From the NCBI GenBank assembly GCA_046327755.1, contig JAXLXW010000017.1:1-64000 (forward strand): a DNA stretch of 64,000 nt, in the 5' to 3' direction. This document shows, piece after piece, positions 1-9,364 of the stretch (position 1 is the stretch's first letter; the number at the start of each line of letters is the position of its first letter). Origin of the DNA: SCN-70-22 sp046327755 (lineage in GTDB: Bacteria > Gemmatimonadota > Gemmatimonadetes > Gemmatimonadales > Gemmatimonadaceae). Position numbers and translations under genes: made by a program. A model generated the notes under the pieces. The model was not told the origin of the DNA, did not search any database, and saw nothing but the letters and a program-made list of their open reading frames with translations.

Positions 1-156
1 ACGAAAGCCAGGCATGCGGTCGTGGGGTGAGCCGTGTGTCGTGATGAGGTCGGGAGGTGAACATAGCAGGTCGAGCCGCGGCGGTTGCGCGGGCGAGTTG
101 CGGTTGAGGCGAACCCAACGGCGATCACGGGTCCAACTACAACGGCAACCGCTTTC

Positions 157-252
157 AACACGGAGGACACACGGAGGCACGGAGGGACACGGAGGAGATC
201 TCCATGACGGCTCGTCCCCGTGCCCCCCGTGCCTCCGTGCATCCTCCGTGTT
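157..252. repeat. Family A CGGAGG hairpin, copy 1
   Basis: The left arm starts AACACGGAGGA and continues as a run of CACGGAGG-like units. The right arm mirrors it and ends TCCTCCGTGTT, followed by AAGGC. The whole forms a long imperfect hairpin upstream of the outer-membrane protein gene. A second copy with the same outer ends lies at 38405-38505. The function is unknown. Bases 1-156 before it show no supportable gene. Confidence 0.8.
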
Positions 253-274
253 AAGGCTTTTGATTTTGATCTGC

Positions 275-322
275 CTCGTCTTCTCGTCTTCTCATCTTCT
301 CGTCTTCTCGTCTTCTCGTCCT
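275..322. repeat. Family C octamer array CTCGTCTT, copy 1
   Basis: There are six consecutive 8-bp units of CTCGTCTT, with one CTCATCTT and one CTCGTCCT variant. The array lies between the family A hairpin and the start of the next gene. An upstream ATG at 220 reads through the array in frame, giving a serine/leucine-rich stretch. That stretch is not part of a credible protein, so the array is treated as leader DNA. Confidence 0.85.
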
Positions 323-393
323 CTCCGCCTACGGTGCAGGCCAACCCTCTGCGACTTCGCAGGGTCCAATGGCTCGACCCCCACCGCCTGCAC

Positions 394-3300
394 ATGCCGT
401 TGCGCCTCCCGCTCGTCCGCTCGATCGCCGTCGCCCTGCTCTTCCTGACCCGACCAACAATCGTTGCGGCGCAGGAGCCAGCCCCGGCTGTCCCACCATC
501 GAGCGGGACCGACATCATCCGCGGGCGCGTCACCGATGACTCGGCGCGCGCGGTCGTCGCCGCCTCGGTCTTCGTCACGCGTGGCCCCGACCGCGCGCTC
601 AAGCAGGCGACCACCGACTCCAGCGGGCGCTACTCGGTGACGTTCGAGAACGGGACGGGAGACTATCTGGTCGCCGTGACGGCGCCGGGCTTCAAGACGG
701 CGCGCCGGCGCGTGCAACGGCAGGGGAACGAAGGCGAGCTCGTCGCGGACTTCGTCCTCGGGCGCGACGCTGCGCTGCTTGCCGCGGTGAAGGTCACGGC
801 GAGCAAGCCGGAGCGCGCGACGAATCGCATCTCCCCGTACAACGCGGAGACCGGCGCCTCCGAGAAGTGGAGCGACGGCGTGGAGGGGCAGCTCCCGCCA
901 ACGACGGTCGGCAACGTCTCCGCCATCGCCGGGACGATGCCGGGGGTCACGTTAGGCCCCAACGGCCCGTCGATCCTGGGGGCGGGGAGCGAGTCGAACC
1001 TGACGACGCTCAACGGGCTCGCCCTGGGCGGGGGCTCACTCCCGCGCGCCGCGCGCACGGAGACGCGCGTGACCGGCGCCTCGTTCGACCCGACGCGCGG
1101 CGGCTTCTCCGGCGCCAACATCGACGTCAGGCTCGGCGCTGGCGACCGGATGTTCCAGCAGCGCAACGCCTACTTCACCGTCGACGCGCGCGGATTGCAG
1201 CCGACGGACGCCATCGGGCGCGCCACGGGGGCGCAGGTGGGGTCGTTCCGGGGGAGCGCGGGCGCCGACGGGGAGCTCATCCGCCAGGCGCTCACCTACA
1301 ACGTTGCCATCGACGTCACGCGCACCGCGAGCGACCCGGCGACGCTGCTCGACGCCAACGCGCGCACGCTCGCCCTGGCCGGCGTGAGCACCGACTCGGT
1401 GGCGCGCCTGACGAGCGCCGCGGCCGCGCTGGGCATCCCGCTCGCATCGCGCGGCGTCCCCACCTCGCGCGAGTCCTCGGCGCTCACCTGGCTGGGGCGG
1501 CTGGACGACATCCGCGATTCGCTGCGCACGCGGACCCTCACCACCTACGCCGGCGTCACCACCGACGGGGCGCAGGGTTTCACGACGCTCGCCGCCCCCG
1601 CCGCCGCGCTCGAGCGGCGCGGGCGGACGCTGGGCGTTCAGCTGCAAGCAGGGGACTACTTCGGCCCCGGGCGCCGCCGCCTCAACCAGGCGCGACTCGG
1701 CTGGAACGCGGTCCGCAACGAGCAGTCGCCCTACCTCGCGCTCCCCGGGGCGCAGGTCCTCGTGCGCTCATCCACCGGCGGCGACGACGACGTGGCGTCG
1801 CTCTCGTTAGGGGGCGGCGCCGGCAACGGCGGCATCGAGTCGCGCTGGACGGTGGAGGGGGCCAACGAGACGATCTGGAACGCCCGCGGGCGGCGACACA
1901 CGTTCAAGGCGCAGCTCTGGGGGCGCTACGATGGATTGCACGAGAGCGGCGGCGCCGACCTCCTCGGGCGCTACAGCTACGCCTCCATCGCCGACTTCGC
2001 TGCCGGGCGCCCGTCGTCCTTCTCCCGCACGCTGTCGCAGCCGGCACGCGACGGGAGCGCATGGAACGCGGCGACCGCCTTCGCCCACTCGTGGGCCCCG
2101 TCGCGCTGGTTCTCGATGCTGTACGGCGTACGCGTGGAAGCCAACGGCTTCGGCGACGCCCCGCCGCGCAATCCTGCGTTGGAGCAGGCGCTCGGCGTCA
2201 CGACAGGCTTCACCCCCACGCGCCTGCACGCCTCGCCGCGCGTGGGCTTCTCGTGGACGTACAACCGCGACAAGGACAACGGGAACGGGAGCTCCAACAA
2301 CCAGGTGGGACGCTTCTATCGCAGCACGTCGGGGGTGATTCGCGGCGGGATCGGCGAGTTCCGCGACCTCTTCCGCGCCGATCTCCTCGCCGACGCCGCC
2401 TCACGCACCGGGCTCCCCGGCGGCGCCCTCTCGCTCGCCTGCGTGGGGAGCGCCGTCCCCTTCCCCGACTGGGACGCCTTCCTCACCTCGCCGCAGGCGA
2501 TTCCCGCCAGCTGCACCGACGGGAGCGGGGCGCTGGTCGAGCGGGCCCCCGGCGTGACCCTCATCGGGCGCGACTACGACGCCCCGCGCAGCTGGCGCGC
2601 CGCCCTCGACTGGAACGGCAACGTCGGCGTCTGGACCTTCAAGGTCGGGGCACTCGGCTCGTACGACCTGGACCAGGCGGGATCGGTCGACGCGAACTTT
2701 GCCGGCACGCCGCAGTTTGCGTTGGGCGCCGAAGGAAATCGCCCCGTCTTCGTGACCCCCGCGGCGATCGACGGCGCGAGCGGCGCGGTCTCGGCCGCCC
2801 AATCGCGTCGCTCCGCCGAGTTTGGGCGGGTGAACGTGAGGACCAGCGCGCTGCGCGGGTACGGCGGGCAGCTGACGTTCCAGGTGGCGCCGGACATGTT
2901 CAAGATGCGCCGCGTCCCCGGGGCGCTCTTCACCTCGCTGGCCTATACGCTGCAATCGACGCGTCGCCAGTTCCGCGGCTTCGACGGCGGCGGCTTCGGC
3001 GACCCGCGCCTGCGCGAGTGGGGGCCCAGCAACAGCGACGCGCGCCACGCCGTCATCCTCCAGGGCGGCTTCAGCACCAAGTGGACGGGGACCGTCACGC
3101 TCTTCGGGCGCGCGCAGTCCGGCCTGCCGTTCACCCCCATCGTGCAGGGCGACGTGAATGGTGACGGGCGCTGGGGCGACCGCGCCTTCGTCCCCGACGT
3201 GCAGGGGTTCGGCGATGCTGCGACGGCCACCCAGCTGCAAGCGCTCCGCGCCAACGGCTCCGACGCCGCCAAGCGCTGCCTGGCCGACTTCGCCGGGCGC

Positions 3301-4125
3301 GCCGCCAGCCGCAACGGCTGCCGCGGGCCGTGGACGGCGACGCTCAACGCGCAGTGGCGCCCCCCGGTCCCGCGCAGCTGGGGGCGGCGCGTGCAGGCGA
3401 CGCTCTACCTGCAGAACGCCCTGGGAGGGATCGACCAGCTGTTGCACGGGAGCGAGGGGCTCAAGGGGTGGGGATCGCCCGGGACCCCCGATCCGGTGCT
3501 CCTCGTCCCCCGCGGCTTCGACGCCACCGCGCGCCGCTTCCGCTACGACCTCAATCCGCGCTTCGCCGACACGCGCGTCGCCAGCACCCTCACCCGCACC
3601 CCGTTCCGCCTCACGTTCGACGTGTCGATGCGGCTCTCGACCGACTACAACCTGCAGGAGTTGCGGCGCGCGCTGGAGCCGGTCCGCGTCAACAAGCAGT
3701 GGTCGCGCCGCTCGGCCGATTCGCTCGCCGCCTTCTATTTGAACAACACGTCGGACATCCACCGGGCCATCCTGGCCGAGAGCGACTCGCTCTTCCTGAG
3801 CACGGTGCAGGTGGCCGCGCTGCGCCAGGCCGACTCGGCCTTCGTGACGCAGGTGCGCGCGATCTTCCTCCCGCTGGGGAACTATCTCGCGCAGTTTGGC
3901 GACGGCCAGGCGACCAAGGCCGCGCTCGACAGCGTGGCGACGGCACGCAAGGCGTACTGGAAGGTCTTCTGGCAGCAGCCGGAAGTGGCGTTCGAGGTGC
4001 TGACCCCGACGCAGCGAACGCTCATGCCGATGTTGGCCAACATGGTGCAGGTGCCGGCGAAAGAGCGCGAGTTTGCGCAGTGGTACTTCGGGCATTCGAT
4101 TGGGTACAAAGACGCCAAGCGGTGA
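394..4125 (+). CDS. TonB-dependent receptor-like outer-membrane protein with carboxypeptidase regulatory-like domain
   Basis: A 1243-residue outer-membrane beta-barrel protein. The start at 394 is preferred because it gives a clean signal peptide (basic MPLRLPLVRS, hydrophobic core, cleavage near VAAQ-EP). The upstream ATG at 220 would translate the octamer array. Residues about 40-115 form a CarboxypepD_reg-like beta-sandwich (GRVTDDSARAVVAASVFV, SGRYSVTF). A plug-like region with LTTLNGLALGGGSLPRAA follows, and then a long barrel with the segment SGLPFTPIVQGDVNGDGRWG, typical of Oar/TonB-type receptors. No classical TonB box could be confirmed. Proteins of this layout usually take up oligosaccharides, peptides or siderophores; the substrate cannot be told from sequence. 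The C-terminal 150 residues look helical rather than barrel-like, which is unusual. It appears monocistronic. Confidence 0.85.
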   Translation: MPLRLPLVRSIAVALLFLTRPTIVAAQEPAPAVPPSSGTDIIRGRVTDDSARAVVAASVFVTRGPDRALKQATTDSSGRYSVTFENGTGDYLVAVTAPGFKTARRRVQRQGNEGELVADFVLGRDAALLAAVKVTASKPERATNRISPYNAETGASEKWSDGVEGQLPPTTVGNVSAIAGTMPGVTLGPNGPSILGAGSESNLTTLNGLALGGGSLPRAARTETRVTGASFDPTRGGFSGANIDVRLGAGDRMFQQRNAYFTVDARGLQPTDAIGRATGAQVGSFRGSAGADGELIRQALTYNVAIDVTRTASDPATLLDANARTLALAGVSTDSVARLTSAAAALGIPLASRGVPTSRESSALTWLGRLDDIRDSLRTRTLTTYAGVTTDGAQGFTTLAAPAAALERRGRTLGVQLQAGDYFGPGRRRLNQARLGWNAVRNEQSPYLALPGAQVLVRSSTGGDDDVASLSLGGGAGNGGIESRWTVEGANETIWNARGRRHTFKAQLWGRYDGLHESGGADLLGRYSYASIADFAAGRPSSFSRTLSQPARDGSAWNAATAFAHSWAPSRWFSMLYGVRVEANGFGDAPPRNPALEQALGVTTGFTPTRLHASPRVGFSWTYNRDKDNGNGSSNNQVGRFYRSTSGVIRGGIGEFRDLFRADLLADAASRTGLPGGALSLACVGSAVPFPDWDAFLTSPQAIPASCTDGSGALVERAPGVTLIGRDYDAPRSWRAALDWNGNVGVWTFKVGALGSYDLDQAGSVDANFAGTPQFALGAEGNRPVFVTPAAIDGASGAVSAAQSRRSAEFGRVNVRTSALRGYGGQLTFQVAPDMFKMRRVPGALFTSLAYTLQSTRRQFRGFDGGGFGDPRLREWGPSNSDARHAVILQGGFSTKWTGTVTLFGRAQSGLPFTPIVQGDVNGDGRWGDRAFVPDVQGFGDAATATQLQALRANGSDAAKRCLADFAGRAASRNGCRGPWTATLNAQWRPPVPRSWGRRVQATLYLQNALGGIDQLLHGSEGLKGWGSPGTPDPVLLVPRGFDATARRFRYDLNPRFADTRVASTLTRTPFRLTFDVSMRLSTDYNLQELRRALEPVRVNKQWSRRSADSLAAFYLNNTSDIHRAILAESDSLFLSTVQVAALRQADSAFVTQVRAIFLPLGNYLAQFGDGQATKAALDSVATARKAYWKVFWQQPEVAFEVLTPTQRTLMPMLANMVQVPAKEREFAQWYFGHSIGYKDAKR

Positions 4126-4623
4126 GGCGGTAGACGCGGCGCGATGAGGCGGGGGACGGGTAACGGTGAGGCGCGGGGCGCGAGACGATGCCGCGGAACA
4201 CGCCCCACTCCCGGCGCCACCACCCCCACGCCCCGGCGAAGGCTGGGAACCATTTGTCGCCGCGGCGCACGCGAGCGGTCGCTCCCGCGCGAGGAACTGC
4301 AGTCTCACGCGAAGGCACGAAGACGCGAAGCGGTGACTCCGTGATGCGAGGGGCGTCGCGTCGGCCTTACCACCCGGCGCCCCACCTCGGATCGGGCGCA
4401 AAACCTTGGGGATGGGCGAGCCGTAGGGAGCTCGGAGGGGGCAGGGCGGGAGGGTGTCGGTGAGGCAGGGGCGGGATAGCTTCTCCCTCGCGCGACACGC
4501 GTCCATTACGACGTCCAATCCCACGTCCGCCCCCCTCCCCTCCGTCCTTCGCATTCCGGGCCACTGAGCTCGGGGCGCGGAGAAGCAGTCGGGGGCGGCG
4601 CACCCGTTCGGAGACGGCTCGAC
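4126..4623. other. Intergenic region with a half copy of the family B repeat
   Basis: About 500 bases without a credible gene. It contains a single arm of the family B repeat (TCTCACGCGAAGG-like, about 4309-4337) with no matching second arm. Short open frames here lack a ribosome binding site or recognisable protein features. Confidence 0.6.
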
Positions 4624-5361
4624 ATGCTCGGCACGATTGCCCACGACATCGATAGGCCCGCACTCGCGCGGCGGCTCCGGCTGGCGGCGCGTCTGTCGTT
4701 AGGGGTGGTTCCGCTCCTCGCGCTCGCTGCCTGCGCGAGCGGGCGCGGGTCCGCGACGTCGGCCATCCCCGCCGATCACCCGATGCGCCTCACCGGCGAT
4801 GCGGGGGCCAAGGCGCGCGCGAAGGCCGATAGCGCGCGGCGCCCCTACACCGAGGCCGACATCAACTTCATGTCGGGGATGATCAGCCATCACGCGCAGG
4901 CGATCGTCATGGCGCGCTGGGCGCCGACGCACGGCGCTTCGCCGTCGGTGCAGACGCTGTGCGCCCGCATCATCAACGCCCAGCAGGACGAGATCGCGCT
5001 GATGCAGAACTGGTTGCGCGACCGCGACCTCCCGGTCCCCGAGGCCAAGCCCGTCCCGATGAAGATGAAGATGAACGGGATGGAGCATGAGATGCTGATG
5101 CCGGGGATGCTGAGCGACGCGCAGATGCAGGAGCTGGACGCCGCGCGGGGCGCCGACTTCGACCGCCTCTTCCTCACCTACATGATCCAGCACCACAAGG
5201 GGGCGGTGACGATGGTGCAGGAGCTGTTCGCGCACGACGGCGCGGCGCAGGACCTCACCGTCTTCAAGTTCGCTTCCGACGTCAACGTCGACCAATCCAC
5301 CGAGATCGCGCGCATGGAGAAGATGCTCGTCCTGGCGCGCCTGCAGGGCGGAGGACGTTAG
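4624..5361 (+). CDS. DUF305 family lipoprotein
   Basis: A 245-residue exported protein. An N-terminal hydrophobic segment ends in a lipobox, LLALAAC, with Cys near residue 38, which suggests lipid anchoring. The rest is a DUF305 (ferritin-like four-helix) domain with two related halves: FMSGMISHHAQAIVMARWA and YMIQHHKGAVTMVQELF. Both halves carry the paired histidines of the family. Between them is a methionine-rich stretch (PMKMKMNGMEHEMLMPGM), so metal binding, perhaps copper, is plausible but unproven. The gene ends in a TAG embedded in a GTTAGGC heptamer. It is followed after a short repeat-containing gap by the LVIVD lipoprotein, and the two are probably expressed together. Confidence 0.88.
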   Translation: MLGTIAHDIDRPALARRLRLAARLSLGVVPLLALAACASGRGSATSAIPADHPMRLTGDAGAKARAKADSARRPYTEADINFMSGMISHHAQAIVMARWAPTHGASPSVQTLCARIINAQQDEIALMQNWLRDRDLPVPEAKPVPMKMKMNGMEHEMLMPGMLSDAQMQELDAARGADFDRLFLTYMIQHHKGAVTMVQELFAHDGAAQDLTVFKFASDVNVDQSTEIARMEKMLVLARLQGGGR

Positions 5362-5371
5362 GCGGCATCTG

Positions 5372-5402
5372 TCTCCCGTCTCCCGTCTCCCGTCTCCCGT
5401 CC
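5372..5402. repeat. Family D heptamer array (CCCGTCT), copy 1
   Basis: About four tandem copies of CCCGTCT directly after the DUF305 stop codon and before the LVIVD gene. The same 7-bp unit recurs in several other intergenic regions of the window. Confidence 0.8.
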
Positions 5403-5473
5403 CACGCACCACCGCTCGACGCTTTCCATTCGCCATTCCCGCACGACCACTTCGCTCCCTACGAGGATCGCTC

Positions 5474-7429
5474 ATGGCTCTTGTGCACCACCATCGCCGC
5501 ACGCTTGTAGCGGCTGCCGGCCTCCTGGCGCTGGCCGCCTGCTCGCAGCAGGCGCCGACCCCGGCCCCGACCACGCGCCCCGACCCGCGCGTCGGCCTCC
5601 GCGCCGGCCTGATGGACGCCGCCGAGGCGACGTCGAACATGCGCGTGCTGTCGCGCACCGCGCCCCCCAAGGAGTTCGTCGGCCAGATGAACTCGGACCT
5701 CGCCTTCACCGGGAAGTACGCCATCCAGGGCAACTTCAACGGATGGCAGGTGTGGGACATCTCCAACCCGGCAAAGCCGACGCTCGTGAAGGGCTTTGTC
5801 TGCCCGGCGTCGCAGAGTGACGTCTCGGTGTACAAGAACCTCCTCTTCGTCTCGGGCGAAGGGTTCGAGGGGCGCCTCGACTGCGGCACGCAGGGCGCGA
5901 AGGAAGCGGTGAGCAAGGATCGCCTGCGCGGGATCCGCATCTTCGACATCACCGACATCACCAACCCGAAGAACATCGCCAACGTGCAGACGTGCCGCGG
6001 GTCGCACACCCACACGGTGCTCGAGGATCCGAAGGACAAGGAGAACATCTACATCTACGTCTCCGGCTCGGCGAGCGTCCGCCCCTCCGAGGAACTCCCG
6101 GGGTGCGTGCGCGAGTCGCCGGACAAGAACGCCAACTCGGCGCTCTTCCGCATCGAGGTGATCAAGGTCCCGCTCGCCCATCCGGAGCAGGCGGCGATCG
6201 TCTCCTCGCCGCGCATCTTCAACGACCTCACCGCCCCCAAGGGGCACGGGCAGGCGCCGGAAGACCAGAAGGCGATGGACGAGGCGAAGGCGAAGGGCGC
6301 GTTCGTCGCGCAGGTGGGCGATGAGTCGTTCATCCTCCCCCCTAACTTCACGAAGCCGATGCTGGACTCGGTCGTGAAGGCGCGTGGCGGCACCGGCGCC
6401 CCGACGGCGGCCGACAGCGCCGCGCTGCGGGCCGAGATCCCGAAGATGATCGCCCGCATGATGGGGGAGAGCGACATGCAGCCCGGGCGTCCGCGCCCCG
6501 GCCCCACGCAGTGCCACGACATCACCGTCTATCCGTCGGTCGGGCTGGCGGGAGGCGCGTGTGAAGGGTACGGGCTCCTCCTCGACATCCGCGACCCGGC
6601 CAACCCGGTCCGCATCGGTGCCGTGGCCGATTCCAACTTCTCGTACTGGCACTCGGCGACCTTCAACAACGACGGGACGAAGGTCCTCTTCTCCGACGAG
6701 TGGGGGGGCGGCGGCGGCCCCAAGTGCCGCGCCACCGACCCGAAGGAGTGGGGGGCCGACGCCATCTTCACCATCACCAACGGGAAGATGGAGTTCCAGA
6801 ACTACTACAAGCTCCCGGCAGCGCAGACGTCGTCCGAGAACTGCGTGGCGCATAACGGGTCGCTCATCCCGATCCCCGGGCGCGACGTGATGGTGCAGGC
6901 CTGGTACCAGGGCGGGCTCTCCGTCTTCGACTGGACCGACGCCAAGCACCCGAAGGAGATCGCCTTCTTCGACCGCGGCCCCGTCGATTCGACGCGCATG
7001 CAGATGGGCGGGTCGTGGTCGGTGTACTGGTACAACGGCGCGATCATCTCGTCGGAGATCGCCCGCGGGCTCGACATCACCGAGCTGACGCCGAGCGAGT
7101 ACATCTCGCAGAACGAGCTCGATGCGGCCAAGACGGTGCACCTCGACTACTTGAACGCGCAGGGTCAGCCCAAGTTCTCGTGGCCGCCGAGCTTCGCGCT
7201 CGCCCGCGCCTACGTGGACCAGCTCGAGCGCAACAAGTGCCTCTCCACCGCGCGCATCGCGAGCGTGCGCTCGGCCCTCTCGAGCGCCGAGAAGTCGACC
7301 GGCGCCGCGCGCAACTCGGCCTTGTCGACGTTGTCCTCGCAGCTGGCGGGGGAGGCCGCAGGATCGTGCGACCGCGTGCGCGTCCAGAAGCTGTCGCAGG
7401 CGGTGAAGGATCTCGGGGTCACGAGCTGA
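5474..7429 (+). CDS. LVIVD repeat-containing lipoprotein
   Basis: A 651-residue exported protein. The N-terminus is a lipoprotein signal (LLALAACSQQ, Cys near residue 24). The body has LVIVD-type beta-propeller repeats, for example WQVWDISNPAKPTLVKGF, IRIFDITDITNPKNI and LLLDIRDPANPVRIG, spread over about residues 80-500. The last 80 residues are helical with two cysteines and resemble the small C-terminal domains often attached to such proteins. LVIVD proteins are thought to be cell-surface scaffolds, and no catalytic residues are evident. It sits 112 bases after the DUF305 lipoprotein gene in the same direction, so a shared surface role is likely. Confidence 0.85.
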   Translation: MALVHHHRRTLVAAAGLLALAACSQQAPTPAPTTRPDPRVGLRAGLMDAAEATSNMRVLSRTAPPKEFVGQMNSDLAFTGKYAIQGNFNGWQVWDISNPAKPTLVKGFVCPASQSDVSVYKNLLFVSGEGFEGRLDCGTQGAKEAVSKDRLRGIRIFDITDITNPKNIANVQTCRGSHTHTVLEDPKDKENIYIYVSGSASVRPSEELPGCVRESPDKNANSALFRIEVIKVPLAHPEQAAIVSSPRIFNDLTAPKGHGQAPEDQKAMDEAKAKGAFVAQVGDESFILPPNFTKPMLDSVVKARGGTGAPTAADSAALRAEIPKMIARMMGESDMQPGRPRPGPTQCHDITVYPSVGLAGGACEGYGLLLDIRDPANPVRIGAVADSNFSYWHSATFNNDGTKVLFSDEWGGGGGPKCRATDPKEWGADAIFTITNGKMEFQNYYKLPAAQTSSENCVAHNGSLIPIPGRDVMVQAWYQGGLSVFDWTDAKHPKEIAFFDRGPVDSTRMQMGGSWSVYWYNGAIISSEIARGLDITELTPSEYISQNELDAAKTVHLDYLNAQGQPKFSWPPSFALARAYVDQLERNKCLSTARIASVRSALSSAEKSTGAARNSALSTLSSQLAGEAAGSCDRVRVQKLSQAVKDLGVTS

Positions 7430-7450
7430 GCGTAGACCCTATGCACTAAG

Positions 7451-7526
7451 ACTCTTTGCGGCTTCGCGGCTTCGCGTGAGACGCCGTTGAACTTCATCTC
7501 ACGCGAAGCCGCGAAGACGCCAAGGG
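7451..7526. terminator. Family B hairpin between convergent genes (likely bidirectional terminator)
   Basis: Perfect 16-bp arms (GCGGCTTCGCGTGAGA at 7466-7481 and its reverse complement at 7497-7512) enclose a 15-base loop. Further CTTCGCGG-type bases pair less exactly outside the arms. The hairpin lies between the convergent LVIVD and methyltransferase genes, so it probably ends transcription from both sides. There is no clear T-tract. It is also the best-formed member of the dispersed family B. Confidence 0.65.
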
Positions 7527-7535
7527 CACCGGCGC

Positions 7536-8354
7536 CTACACCCTCGCGCCTATCCAGCTCCACTCCGCGACGACATATCCCTGTGCGACCGAGCGCAGGA
7601 TGGTGCGCAGGAGCAGCGTCGGCATCGTCTTGAGTCCGAAGCGATGCATCGCGAGCGGAATGGAGGTGCGTTGCACCTCGCGGAACCCTTCGGCGCGCCA
7701 GGTGGCGGGGACGTCGACCTCCTGGATCTGGAAGGGGGCGCCGAACTGTCGCAGGCGGTCGTGCGTGACGTGGCCGGCCTTGGTGAAGAAGTGGCGCGTC
7801 ATCTCGTCGCAGAGCACGGTGACCGTCGGCGCCAGGGCGCGCACCGCGCGCGCCGTCCCTTGCAGCTGCGCCCGGTCGAGGTAGAGGAGCACTCCCTCGA
7901 TGATGACAAAGGCGCGCGCCCCATCGGTGTACGGGGCCAGCACCTCGGCCAGCGACTGCTGCGCGAAGTCGATCGGGACGCGCACCAGCGGGTTAGGAGA
8001 CTGCTCGGCAGGGAGGATCGAGTTCTTGTACTCGATTACCGCCGGCTCGTCGACCTCGACCCACCGCCCCCCGGGAAGGCGAAAGGCGCGTGTGTCGAAT
8101 CCCGCGCCGACGATCACCACGCGCAGGTCGGGATGCGCCGCGAGTGCCTCGCGTAGCCGGTCGTCCATGAGGCGATGCCGGGCGAGGATGCTGTTCCACG
8201 GTCGCACCAGGTCGCGCATCGCCGCAATCACGCGCCACCCGCGCTCATCCATGAAGCGCTCGGCCAGGTGATCACCGACGACTGGCTTGGGCGCCTTCGC
8301 ATCGGTCGCGCGCACGCCGCAGGGATAGAAGGCCGTGAGCGAGACCGGCTTCAT
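7536..8354 (-). CDS. Class I SAM-dependent methyltransferase, leucine carboxyl methyltransferase-like family
   Basis: A 272-residue cytosolic methyltransferase of the LCM/TIGR00027 type. Motif I for S-adenosylmethionine binding is VVIVGAGFDTRAFRLP, followed by the acidic motif II, WVEVDEPAVIEYK. FVIIEGVLLYLDRAQ is the conserved post-II segment. Start MKPVSLTAFY at 8354 is chosen because its ATG overlaps the TGA of the upstream GIY-YIG gene (ATGA). A longer in-frame extension exists but lies inside that gene. The methyl acceptor is unknown; members act on small molecules such as polyketide intermediates as well as on proteins. Confidence 0.85.
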   Translation of the reverse strand: MKPVSLTAFYPCGVRATDAKAPKPVVGDHLAERFMDERGWRVIAAMRDLVRPWNSILARHRLMDDRLREALAAHPDLRVVIVGAGFDTRAFRLPGGRWVEVDEPAVIEYKNSILPAEQSPNPLVRVPIDFAQQSLAEVLAPYTDGARAFVIIEGVLLYLDRAQLQGTARAVRALAPTVTVLCDEMTRHFFTKAGHVTHDRLRQFGAPFQIQEVDVPATWRAEGFREVQRTSIPLAMHRFGLKTMPTLLLRTILRSVAQGYVVAEWSWIGARV

Positions 8355-8722
8355 CCGCGCATCGACCTTGGCACGGGGTTGTAACCGGCCGGCGCATACG
8401 GCGCGAGCTTCTCCATCCACATCGCCTCCAGCGCCTGCACGTCGTCGCGCTGGTCCACGTCGGCCGTGTCGGGGAGTGGGAGGGTGTCGACGATCTCGAA
8501 CTCGAACGCCTCGGCGCCGAACGTTTTCCAGTCGCCCTGCAGCGCGCGGTTGGGGTGCCCGCCGAGCTTGAGCTGCGCCCGGTGCCGGTTCACCAGCGCG
8601 GGGATGTCGACCCCCGCGATGAGCAACACCTTCCCGTTCTCGCGGCAGCGCACCACCGCTACCCCCGCGGTCCGCGGCGTCTCCTTGTACTCGCGCGTCA
8701 GCGCCTTCTTGTCGATGGGCAT
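8351..8722 (-). CDS. GIY-YIG nuclease family protein
   Basis: A 123-residue small protein. It matches the pattern of the short GIY-YIG-like family: an N-terminal EYKETPRTAGVAVVRC, a central LGGHPNRALQGDWKTFG and a C-terminal WMEKLAPYAPAGYNP. The canonical GIY and YIG tripeptides are degenerate (AGV and LIA), so catalytic activity is doubtful. The start MPIDKKALTRE at 8722 is preferred; the frame is open further upstream without support. It is translationally coupled (ATGA) to the methyltransferase downstream. Confidence 0.75.
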   Translation of the reverse strand: MPIDKKALTREYKETPRTAGVAVVRCRENGKVLLIAGVDIPALVNRHRAQLKLGGHPNRALQGDWKTFGAEAFEFEIVDTLPLPDTADVDQRDDVQALEAMWMEKLAPYAPAGYNPVPRSMRG

Positions 8723-8780
8723 AGGTACGGCCAAGCTATGCGTGGCGCCGGGCGACGTCGACACCCTGTTCGCGAGTACT

Positions 8781-8853
8781 CTTCGCGGCTTCGCGGCTTC
8801 GCGTGAGACGCCGTTGAACTACATCTCACGCGAAGGCGCGAAGCCGCCAAGGG
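8781..8853. repeat. Family B hairpin, copy between divergent genes
   Basis: The arms CTTCGCGTGAGA (8797-8808) and TCTCACGCGAAG (8824-8835) match copy 1, including the CGCCGTTGAAC loop. Here it lies between two divergent gene starts, where a terminator would make little sense. This argues that family B is a mobile or repair-generated repeat rather than only a terminator. A decayed second copy follows at about 8883-8916. Confidence 0.8.
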
Positions 8854-8964
8854 TGTAGCGCCGCCCGCGCGCGCGAGGGTCGTTCGCGGCTTCGTGTGAG
8901 ACAAGCCGTTCTCACCCTTCACTCCCCTCCCCCGTATCTTTCCCCGAACCCTCACCCGCTCCTC

Positions 8965-9363
8965 ATGTCGACCGCCCCAACCCACACCTCCGTCCACGCC
9001 CCCAACCTCCCGACGCCAGTCGGCCCCTACTCCCCGGCCGTCGGCTTCGAGCGCCTGATCTTCGTCTCGGGACAAGGCGCGGTCGACCCGGCGACGGGGG
9101 TCCTCGCTGGTGCCGACGCGACATCACAGACGGAGCAGTGCCTCAGGAACGTGCGGGCCATTCTCCAGGCGGCCGGCTCCGACCTGCAGTACGTCCTGCG
9201 CTGCGGCGTCTTCCTCACCGACATGAACGAGTTCAAGGAGATGAACGCCGTCTACGCGCGCATGTTCGGCGACAACCGCCCGGCGCGCACCACGGTCGAG
9301 GTGTCGAAGCTTCCGCGCGAAGGGTTGAAGGTCGAGATCGATTGCGTCGCGTATCGGCCGTGA
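8965..9363 (+). CDS. ridA: RidA family enamine/imine deaminase
   Basis: A 132-residue RidA/YjgF/UK114 protein. It speeds hydrolysis of reactive enamine or imine intermediates released by PLP enzymes, yielding keto acids or aldehydes and ammonia. Conserved features are GPYSPAV, LIFVSGQGAVDP, the substrate-binding Arg in RPARTTVEV (Arg108) and VEIDCVAY with Glu124. Start ATG 8965 gives the usual family length; the frame is open upstream through non-family sequence. Its stop is one base before the ATG of the PLP-containing fusion gene. The pair is surely co-transcribed, and RidA is well placed to clear that enzyme's product. Confidence 0.92.
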   Translation: MSTAPTHTSVHAPNLPTPVGPYSPAVGFERLIFVSGQGAVDPATGVLAGADATSQTEQCLRNVRAILQAAGSDLQYVLRCGVFLTDMNEFKEMNAVYARMFGDNRPARTTVEVSKLPREGLKVEIDCVAYRP

Positions 9364-9364
9364 G

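Noticed and set aside
14..448. A 144-codon open frame at the left end
   Set aside because: It crosses the family A hairpin and the octamer array and overlaps the real start of the receptor gene.
2401..4644. A 747-codon open frame on the minus strand
   Set aside because: It lies opposite the outer-membrane protein gene, which has a signal peptide and family motifs. The frame shows only Arg/Gly/Ala-rich shadow sequence.
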